The translations under genes and the position numbers were made by a program. A DNA stretch of 5,321 nucleotides from Candidatus Zixiibacteriota bacterium. Lineage in GTDB: Bacteria > Zixibacteria > MSB-5A5 > GN15 > FEB-12. Shown in pieces: positions 1-5,321 of the stretch (position 1 is its first letter; the number at the start of each line of letters is the position of its first letter). The notes beneath the pieces were generated by a model that was not told the origin of the DNA, did no database searches, and saw nothing but the letters and a program-made list of their open reading frames with translations. Location of the stretch: the NCBI GenBank assembly GCA_030591625.1, contig JAUVAR010000201.1, positions 1 to 5,321 on the forward strand, in the 5' to 3' direction.

Positions 1-1306
1 CGTCTGCTCCCGATGGTCCCTGACAAATAAGTTGTGCCTGTCCGCCACTTATTGGAATTCGCTTTAGCTGATTACCCACGAAAAAGGCAACGTGAGTCCC
101 ATCAGGAGACCAAAAGAATCGCTTGGCGTTCTCAGTATTCAATAGTGGGTATGCCTCAAGTGAATTAATAGGCCTGATCCAAATACGATTCGTACCAAGT
201 GAATCATCCGCATGAAACGCAACTGACTTCCCATCCGGTGATATGCGAGGCCAATATATATTTTTCAATCCCTGTTTTATATTTACAGTGTAGCGTGCAA
301 CAGGCATCTCGGCAGCAGGCTTTTGCTTCTCGGCATAAAACAGATAAGACAATACTAACGTGCTTACTATTGCCACAGCTCCAACTACCCGAGCGAGATC
401 AAATTTAAATTTGCGACGCGCCGCAAGATGTGCCGGAAGTCCAACCTGCGATCCAGCCTGCGAAATCCAACGGAGTTCATCCGACAAATCCGAGGCCGAC
501 TGCCAACGACGGCGCGGATCCTTAGATAGACATTTTTTGACCAACCGTTCGAACAACGGAGGTGTCATTGGCATAATCACCGAAATCGAAACCGGATCAC
601 GTTCAATAATTGCAGCGATCAAAGTTGCATTAGAACTCCCCTCAAACGCCTTTTTCCCGGTTGACATTTCATACATAACAGCCCCGAACGCAAAGATATC
701 AGACCGTACATCGGCCTCTTTACCCTCAAGCTGTTCCGGTGCCATATACTGCATTGTGCCAAGGATAGTATTTGCTCCCGTCAACGGCGTTGTCTGAGTA
801 ATAGCTGTAACATCCGGAGCACCACCACCAAACTGATGCTTGGCCAAACCAAAATCAAGCAGCTTCGCCCCTTCGCTGGTAAGCATAACATTGCCCGGCT
901 TAAGATCGCGATGAATCAATCCCTGCTGATGAGCAGAATCTAAACCACTTGCAACCTGAACAGCAATCTGAAGCATTTCTTCATACGGAATTGACCCCCG
1001 CAAAAGTCTTTCTGCAAGTGTCTCACCCTCAAGAAATTCCATCACAAGATAATCTATACCATTTTCACGCCCAATGTCGAAAAGTGTACAGATATGAGCA
1101 TGGTTTAAACTGGAGATAGCCTTAGCTTCTCGATCAAATCTTTCCTTAAAGTCCAGATTATTTGCTAAATTGGCAGGAAGGATTTTGATAGCAACAGTGC
1201 GATCAAGGCGAGTGTCCCGAGCCTTATAAACCTCACCCATCCCCCCAACACCAGCCTGTTCTATTATTTCATACGGCCCCAGTTTCTGTCCAGCTTCAAG
1301 ACTCAT
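1..1306 (-). CDS. Membrane-anchored Hanks-type Ser/Thr protein kinase with PD40 beta-propeller, 3' end beyond the window
   Basis: Encodes a eukaryotic-like Ser/Thr kinase; 435 codons are visible and the frame is open at the window edge, so the C-terminus is missing. The kinase domain spans about residues 12-280: Gly-rich loop GVGGMG (19-24), ATP-anchoring Lys in VAIKIL (K41), helix-C Glu (E60), catalytic loop HRDLKPGN (132-139, D134), DFG (151-153), a long Thr-rich activation loop, APEQ (189-192), the subdomain IX Asp in RSDIFAFG (D203) and KDPRRRW (262-268). All catalytic residues are present, so it should be active, of the RD class. A basic stretch (RRKFKF) leads into one hydrophobic helix (about 304-323). 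Two propeller-like blades follow (SPDGKSVAF 356-364; SPDGTHVAF 400-408), matching PD40/TolB-like repeats, and should lie outside the cytoplasm. Family members are usually about twice this length. The ATG is supported by AAGGGA 5 bases upstream and by kinase homology starting at residue 12. The substrate is unknown. Confidence 0.95.
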   Translation of the reverse strand, partial: MSLEAGQKLGPYEIIEQAGVGGMGEVYKARDTRLDRTVAIKILPANLANNLDFKERFDREAKAISSLNHAHICTLFDIGRENGIDYLVMEFLEGETLAERLLRGSIPYEEMLQIAVQVASGLDSAHQQGLIHRDLKPGNVMLTSEGAKLLDFGLAKHQFGGGAPDVTAITQTTPLTGANTILGTMQYMAPEQLEGKEADVRSDIFAFGAVMYEMSTGKKAFEGSSNATLIAAIIERDPVSISVIMPMTPPLFERLVKKCLSKDPRRRWQSASDLSDELRWISQAGSQVGLPAHLAARRKFKFDLARVVGAVAIVSTLVLSYLFYAEKQKPAAEMPVARYTVNIKQGLKNIYWPRISPDGKSVAFHADDSLGTNRIWIRPINSLEAYPLLNTENAKRFFWSPDGTHVAFFVGNQLKRIPISGGQAQLICQGPSGAD

Positions 1307-1311
1307 TATAT

Positions 1312-1317
1312 TCCCTT
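1312..1317 (-). promoter_or_regulatory. Ribosome binding site of the kinase gene
   Basis: On the minus strand AAGGGA lies 5 bases before the ATG at 1304-1306. It is the clearest Shine-Dalgarno match seen at any gene start in this window and supports that start codon. Confidence 0.7.
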
Positions 1318-1359
1318 ACTGCGCTCACTATCACATTAAATAATTTATTCAACATTGCC

Positions 1360-1388
1360 ATCATAGATATTTTTAATCTACATTACAA
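1360..1388 (-). promoter_or_regulatory. Candidate sigma70-type promoter for the kinase gene
   Basis: On the minus strand TTGTAA (1383-1388, 4 of 6 to the -35 consensus) is separated by 17 bases from TATGAT (1360-1365, 5 of 6 to the -10 consensus). Transcription would start near 1353, giving a leader of about 45-50 bases before the ATG. A perfect 10-bp palindrome, TTAATATTAA (1392-1401), sits just upstream of the -35 and could be an AT-rich UP-like element or an operator. The whole gap is AT-rich, so chance matches are likely. The good spacing and position are the main support. Confidence 0.4.
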
Positions 1389-1559
1389 GAATTAATATTA
1401 ACAGTTAGTTCTAAATACAACACACCTTGACGCAAATAGTTCATTAGAGTCCGGTACATTAGTATCAACAAAACCCAAATTGTAACTAATGCATGAGAAT
1501 TTAGCTGCAAACAAACATGTACAATGCCTATTGGGTATGCTTTTGTATAGCAATACGTT

Positions 1560-1574
1560 AAGCCTTCGAGGCTT
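1560..1574 (-). terminator. Hairpin downstream of pbpC, possible weak terminator
   Basis: AAGCCT and AGGCTT pair perfectly around a 3-base TCG loop, 46 bases past the pbpC stop codon. It is the only compact GC-containing inverted repeat noticed in the gap. In the pbpC reading direction the hairpin is not followed by a proper U-run (AACGTATT follows). The T-rich flank is on the other side, so it fits a plus-strand terminator better, although no plus-strand gene is seen. It may instead stabilise the 3' end of the pbpC mRNA. Confidence 0.3.
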
Positions 1575-1619
1575 TTATGATTTTAAATAGATAGAATTGT
1601 TTGTCTCGATATAGTCGTT

Positions 1620-3998
1620 CTAATTAACCTGAAAAATAGCAGTACTTGATCGACCCGCATCATCGACACATAGAAGTTTGTGTCGCCCCTTCACAGGCAT
1701 ATAGAAAGTTACCTCTCCCGCCTCAACAGCCCTCAAATGCTTGCCATCTAAAAACCAGTGCACAGTTCCATCACCAGATGCTATTGAAGCCTGAAGTCGT
1801 ATCTTCTGATATTCCAAAGGAAGGTCATAAGCAATTTCAAATACTGCACCATCCTCAGGCGAAATTATACTCGGGTTCTGTCCATCAACACCCGCAAAAC
1901 ATTCAGGGTCATAAGGTGCGAGCGGAGCACTCATGTCATTATTCACTAACCAACTGGCAATGCGTGGTGGCCATATCTCTACGATTTTTCGATCATAATC
2001 TCTTCCCGAAGTACAACTCGCCCTCAAACGCATGCCGGTAGAACGATCGACAAAGACAGGCCGATGTACCGAACAAGTTGCAGCAGGTGATATTCCGATC
2101 AAAAATATTTCGGTGGTAGTTTCATCACAGAACCTCCCAACCGGCTGACCACTAACACCACACACCACCCGCTCACTTAACCCCGCCGGTGCTTCAAACC
2201 ATTCTTTCTGTTTGCCCCGATTGATCTCACTCATAACTTCAAACATGATCGGTGCCGCGATAGATGCCCCAACCAGCTCAGCGGACCCCTCACCCGAGCA
2301 ATTACCTCCCCAGACACCAACTGAATATCTCGGTGTATATCCAATTGTCCAGGCATCACGTCGCCCGTACGATGTTCCTGTCTTCCATGCAATAGGAAAA
2401 TTACCAACCGATGCCCTCCAGCTATCAGGCAAATCAGGTCGATGCAAATCAACCAATATTTCAGAAAGTAAATAACTCGCCTCAGGAGAATATAATTGTA
2501 GTCCAGCATCATTCTCATCACTCTTTAATGTTTTCAAACGCTTAAAGATTCCATCACGAGCCAATGCTGCATACAAATTTGTTAACTCCGTTAATCGAAC
2601 CTCGGCAGCACCAAGAATCAATGGCAGACCATAATAGTGATACGGTTTGTCAATCGTTGTCAATTGCCCGCGCCTTAGTACCTCATTCAATTTCTCCAAT
2701 CCAACCTCAAAAGCTGCATTTACCGCAGGGATATTAAGTGAATGAATCAAAGCCTCACGAACAGAAATCAAACCCCGATACGACTCATCATAATTCACCG
2801 GACGATAACCATCATAGTTAACCGGAATATCAGGAACCATCATTTCAGGCGAAAGTGTTCCAAGATCAAACGCCACCCCATACACAAACGGCTTCAAAGC
2901 AGAACCAGGCGAACGTGCTGCCTTCGATGCATCAACCTGCCCGCTATGGCGCCCATCATCAAAATCAGGAGAGCCAACAACAGCCATTATTTCCGACTTA
3001 TCATTATCGATAACTACAATGGCCAGATTGTTAATTCCTTTCGCCTTATACTTTTGATGATATGTCCGCGCAATTCGTTCACAAACTTCTTGTATATTAT
3101 ATCTAATTGTTGTCTTCAACAAACTCGCCTCAGGATATTCAGAGCGTAATGACACAGCAAGATGTGGCGCATGGCGTGGAACCTGCAATCTCTGCGAGGG
3201 TATCTCTTCGGTCAATGCCGCCTTATAATCTAAAGATGAGATAACACCATCATGATGTAAACGAGCCAGCACAAATTCCTGGCGAGACCTGCTGCAATCA
3301 AGACATTTGTCCGGCCTCAATTTCTCAGGTGACCCGGGAATTGCGGTCAAAAGAGCAGCTTCCGACCAACTAAGTTTATCCGGTTCTTTATCAAAATAAA
3401 AATAAGAAGCCGCCCCCACTCCCTCTATATTACCACCATACGGCACAAGATTAAAATACACCCCAAGCAACTCACTCTTAGTGTATCTAAGTTCCATCTG
3501 TAAGGCACGGAAGATTTCAAACAGTTTATTTCGGATCGTTCTTTCTTTAGGTTCGATCATTCGAGATATCTGCATCGATATCGTTGAACCGCCACGCACT
3601 ACTCGACCAGCCTGTAAATTTGCAATTGCAGATTTAACCAACGACACAACGTTAACGCCCGGATGCGAATAAAAGTACCTATCCTCAGTAGCGATCACAC
3701 TGCTAATAAGTTTGTGCGAAATATCTTTCAATTCGACAGGCTTACGCCAGAAACGATCCTCCGACGTAAACGCAGTCAACAACCTGCCATTATTACTATA
3801 AACAAACGTTGAATGTTTACGAGTTAGCAACTCTGTTGGAAACGAAAAAACAACTTGATCGAAAAGAGCAAACAAAACTACGCACAAGAAAACAGTAAGC
3901 CCTACAAGCTTAAGCATTCTTCTTAATCGACAAGGGACTCGTCCCAACATCACTCTCATCCATACGATTGCGTTAATGTTTGTTCGTTCTATTCTCAT
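1620..3998 (-). CDS. pbpC: Penicillin-binding protein 1C (bifunctional peptidoglycan glycosyltransferase/transpeptidase)
   Basis: Class A PBP that polymerises lipid II into glycan strands and carries a transpeptidase domain, anchored in the inner membrane and facing the periplasm. With the ATG at 3996-3998 it has 792 residues, against about 770 in E. coli PBP1C. Visible parts: an Arg-rich N-terminus and one membrane helix (about 30-46); a GT51 domain with ATEDRYFYSHPGV (103-115, catalytic E105), RGGSTISMQ (135-143) and a VPYGGNIEGVGAAS segment (185-198); a transpeptidase domain with SALK (S366, K369), SLN (420-422) and KTGTS (539-543); a segment with four Cys (613, 624, 642, 662); and a C-terminal BiPBP_C domain (about 708-790). 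All catalytic motifs are intact. The start is uncertain: a TTG at 4005-4007 adds three residues, while ATGs at 3957-3959, 3948-3950 and 3915-3917 would give N-termini closer to E. coli. No strong Shine-Dalgarno decides. The stop is TAG. It follows the macroglobulin gene closely, probably in one operon. Confidence 0.97.
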   Translation of the reverse strand: MRIERTNINAIVWMRVMLGRVPCRLRRMLKLVGLTVFLCVVLFALFDQVVFSFPTELLTRKHSTFVYSNNGRLLTAFTSEDRFWRKPVELKDISHKLISSVIATEDRYFYSHPGVNVVSLVKSAIANLQAGRVVRGGSTISMQISRMIEPKERTIRNKLFEIFRALQMELRYTKSELLGVYFNLVPYGGNIEGVGAASYFYFDKEPDKLSWSEAALLTAIPGSPEKLRPDKCLDCSRSRQEFVLARLHHDGVISSLDYKAALTEEIPSQRLQVPRHAPHLAVSLRSEYPEASLLKTTIRYNIQEVCERIARTYHQKYKAKGINNLAIVVIDNDKSEIMAVVGSPDFDDGRHSGQVDASKAARSPGSALKPFVYGVAFDLGTLSPEMMVPDIPVNYDGYRPVNYDESYRGLISVREALIHSLNIPAVNAAFEVGLEKLNEVLRRGQLTTIDKPYHYYGLPLILGAAEVRLTELTNLYAALARDGIFKRLKTLKSDENDAGLQLYSPEASYLLSEILVDLHRPDLPDSWRASVGNFPIAWKTGTSYGRRDAWTIGYTPRYSVGVWGGNCSGEGSAELVGASIAAPIMFEVMSEINRGKQKEWFEAPAGLSERVVCGVSGQPVGRFCDETTTEIFLIGISPAATCSVHRPVFVDRSTGMRLRASCTSGRDYDRKIVEIWPPRIASWLVNNDMSAPLAPYDPECFAGVDGQNPSIISPEDGAVFEIAYDLPLEYQKIRLQASIASGDGTVHWFLDGKHLRAVEAGEVTFYMPVKGRHKLLCVDDAGRSSTAIFQVN

Positions 3999-4007
3999 AA
4001 CTATCAA

Positions 4008-4052
4008 CTATCTTCGTTCATTAGAGAAACTCAAATTATTCTTTGGATTCAT
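4008..4052 (-). other. 14-codon ORF at the macroglobulin-pbpC junction, in frame with pbpC
   Basis: The ATG (4050-4052) overlaps the alpha-2-macroglobulin TGA as ATGA, a typical arrangement for translational coupling. The frame encodes MNPKNNLSFSNERR and ends in TAG (4008-4010), directly before the TTG that opens the pbpC frame. It is in the same frame as pbpC, so without the TAG the two would form one protein. It may be a coupling mini-ORF that returns ribosomes to the pbpC start, the remnant of a longer pbpC N-terminus, or chance. No homology is expected at this length. Confidence 0.3.
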
Positions 4053-5320
4053 GGCACCACAACAGTCACACGCCCAGATGACCCCGCACCTGCCGCTAAC
4101 GGGTTGTACATACATTCAGCCGCCACAGGAGGAACCCCAAAATCTCCCGCCGCTACAACCCTTAAGCTATAATAATAATGCTGAACTTTCTTAGCCTGTA
4201 AGTTTGTGAACAACAAAATACGATCATCACGAATATCCAAATATTCCGCTTTGTCTGATTTTCGTGGCAGCCATGGCATAACAGCCGAGGTTGCCAGGCG
4301 TTGGTTTTCAACTTCAAAACAAGCCGGAAGTAAATCAGCTATCACCACATTATGAAGAAACTTATGAGTCGATTTGATTGAAATATGAGCGACCAACTGT
4401 TCTCCCAGCTCAACGCCAGATAAATCAACGGGTGTTCCATTCGCATCAAAATATTCACGCGCAACACTTATCCCCCGCTCGTACTCCAAACTATCATTGC
4501 TCAAAGGAATTCCGCTCGCCTGCCAGTAATAAAAACATGGACCGTTGCCATCCAATGTTATAGTTAGCAGTTTTCCACTAAGCTGCTCACCCGTCAATAC
4601 AAATTCAGCAGTATCAATCGCATAGCTCTCCCCATCAACGATAGAAATTTCTCCATCAAAAGATGAAGGTTCAAAACTACGGAAATATTTACCGAGAGCC
4701 ATCAATGCAAAAGCTGTCGTCTGAGTATTGTACCAGCGACCAACCCGCGAACTCTCAAGTAATGATCGTGCCAATACAGCAGTTGAAGGATTTGTTGGAT
4801 CAACATTCAATATTAGATCAAGAAGTATCGCATCATTTCGAACACCCGAAGAAAAGTTTCCGCCAGATTCAGGAAGTGAAAGATCAGGTTGAATATCAAA
4901 TGGTACAATTTCTTTCGCAGCCTCTACATCTCCAGCCAACGCAAGTGCATAAGCTAACTGATATGAGGCATACACAGGAAGATCATTTCTGCTAAAGCCG
5001 GTCAGGAGATTAAACAATTTTCGATCAAGCTTACCTGCTTTAGCCAAAGCCAGGCATGCATAAATACGATGCTCAACTCCGATATTTTTATAACCCTTCC
5101 TGCGAGCAATGTCCTGAAGGAACCGTATCGTTTTTTTATACCCGGAACTTTCTACTTCATATCCGGCAAGGCGTGCCTCGACAAGAAAATGAGCAGCATA
5201 AATCGAAGACCAGTTATGAATCCGTCCCGATCCGGGCCAATACGTGAACGCTCCATTATTTCGCTGAAACCTTAAGAGCTTTTCAATCCCTTCCGCTATA
5301 AAATACTCGTGCCCTTTGCC
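4049..5320 (-). CDS. yfhM: Bacterial alpha-2-macroglobulin (YfhM type), C-terminal part, 5' end beyond the window
   Basis: The last 423 codons and TGA stop of a protein that usually exceeds 1500 residues; the frame is open to the window edge and the true start lies outside. Bacterial alpha-2-macroglobulins are periplasmic, often lipid-anchored, protease traps. Numbered from the first visible codon, residues 1 to about 213 are the last helices of the thioester domain, with FTYWPGSG (25-32), WSSIYAAHFLVEARLAGY (37-54), repeated Ala/Leu-rich helices and YNTQTTAFALMALGKYF (197-213). A beta-rich link follows, with GPCFYYWQASGIPL (260-273). The terminal MG10-like domain has VVIADLLPACFEVEN (325-339), DIRDDRILLF (362-371), YYYSLRVVAAGDFGVPPVAAECMYNP (read as YYYSLRVV at 382-389 and AECMYNP at 401-407) and a final GRVTVVVP. 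The thioester CxEQ motif would lie upstream and cannot be checked, but linkage to pbpC favours the thioester-bearing YfhM class over the YfaS class. An internal TTG at 5045-5047 is not the start, because family homology continues upstream of it. Confidence 0.95.
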   Translation of the reverse strand, partial: GKGHEYFIAEGIEKLLRFQRNNGAFTYWPGSGRIHNWSSIYAAHFLVEARLAGYEVESSGYKKTIRFLQDIARRKGYKNIGVEHRIYACLALAKAGKLDRKLFNLLTGFSRNDLPVYASYQLAYALALAGDVEAAKEIVPFDIQPDLSLPESGGNFSSGVRNDAILLDLILNVDPTNPSTAVLARSLLESSRVGRWYNTQTTAFALMALGKYFRSFEPSSFDGEISIVDGESYAIDTAEFVLTGEQLSGKLLTITLDGNGPCFYYWQASGIPLSNDSLEYERGISVAREYFDANGTPVDLSGVELGEQLVAHISIKSTHKFLHNVVIADLLPACFEVENQRLATSAVMPWLPRKSDKAEYLDIRDDRILLFTNLQAKKVQHYYYSLRVVAAGDFGVPPVAAECMYNPLAAGAGSSGRVTVVVP

Positions 5321-5321
5321 A

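Larger units (their letters stand above)
1307..1619. other. AT-rich intergenic gap between pbpC and the kinase gene
   Basis: This 313-base stretch holds no convincing gene on either strand. From right to left it contains a short GC-rich hairpin (1560-1574), about 160 bases with no recognised structure, a 10-bp palindrome (1392-1401), a candidate promoter (1360-1388) and the kinase ribosome binding site (1312-1317). Its length and contents suggest that the kinase is transcribed separately from the alpha-2-macroglobulin/pbpC pair. No tRNA, riboswitch or mobile-element end was recognised. Confidence 0.6.

Noticed and set aside
360..797. 145-residue plus-strand ORF inside the kinase gene
   Set aside because: It lies antisense to the kinase domain, whose catalytic motifs are intact on the minus strand. 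The plus-strand product is low in recognisable structure and has no credible homology.
1296..1364. 22-codon ORF (MMAMLNKLFN...) overlapping the kinase start by 11 bases as a possible leader peptide
   Set aside because: Its first ATG lies inside the predicted -10 box, it has no Shine-Dalgarno sequence, and short ORFs are expected by chance in AT-rich sequence.
1441..1468. Alternative promoter with TTGATA as -35 on the minus strand
   Set aside because: The hexamer 16 bases downstream (TAATGA) is a poor -10 match and it lies farther from the kinase than the TTGTAA-17-TATGAT pair.
1479..1484. TACAAT as a possible -10 box on the minus strand
   Set aside because: No acceptable -35 hexamer occurs 16-18 bases upstream; the nearest (TTGCAG) is 20 bases away and a weak match.
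2231..2521. 96-residue minus-strand ORF overlapping pbpC in another frame
   Set aside because: It overlaps conserved transpeptidase coding sequence, has no separate ribosome binding site and no recognisable domain.
2742..3149. 135-residue plus-strand ORF inside pbpC
   Set aside because: It is antisense to the transpeptidase domain of pbpC, with a composition rich in Ile, Arg, Asn and Thr typical of a reverse-strand shadow.
4049..5047. A 332-residue protein starting at the TTG at 5045-5047
   Set aside because: The frame continues upstream to the window edge with clear thioester-domain sequence (FTYWPGSG, AAHFLVEARLAGY), so this TTG is an internal Leu codon, not a start.
1..5321. Mobile element, CRISPR array, tRNA or rRNA in the window
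   Set aside because: No transposase, terminal inverted repeats, regularly spaced direct repeats or RNA-gene signatures were seen on reading both strands. Nearly all of the sequence is explained by three long coding regions.

Overview
The window carries three protein-coding genes, all on the minus strand, and two of them run off the window edges. Read in transcription order (right to left) they are: the C-terminal 423 codons of a bacterial alpha-2-macroglobulin (YfhM type), a complete bifunctional penicillin-binding protein 1C (pbpC), and, after a 313-base AT-rich gap, the first 435 codons of a Hanks-type serine/threonine kinase. The kinase has one membrane anchor and the start of a PD40/TolB-like beta-propeller.

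The source is a Gram-negative-type (diderm) bacterium of moderate GC content. The alpha-2-macroglobulin/PBP1C pair is a well-known diderm arrangement. The PBP1C carries the cysteine-rich C-terminal segment seen in many non-enterobacterial PBP1Cs. The kinase, with its GVGGMGEVYKA loop, long Thr-rich activation loop, transmembrane helix and SPDGK propeller blades, is of the kind abundant in Acidobacteria, Zixibacteria, Latescibacteria, Gemmatimonadetes and related phyla. The phylum cannot be fixed from this sequence alone.

Layout: 4049-5320 alpha-2-macroglobulin 3' part; 3999-4048 a short junction with a 14-codon ORF (4008-4052) that overlaps the macroglobulin stop as ATGA, lies in frame with pbpC and ends in TAG directly before the pbpC reading frame opens; 1620-3998 pbpC; 1307-1619 non-coding gap with a hairpin and a plausible sigma70-type promoter; 1-1306 kinase 5' part.

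Functionally, the macroglobulin is expected to trap proteases that breach the outer membrane, while PBP1C polymerises and possibly cross-links peptidoglycan, so together they look like an envelope defence/repair pair. The kinase probably has its own promoter. Any link to the pair, such as its propeller sensing the envelope, is only inference from proximity. I see no RNA gene, mobile element or CRISPR array, and no clearly novel system. The oddest local detail is the in-frame amber codon at the macroglobulin-pbpC junction.
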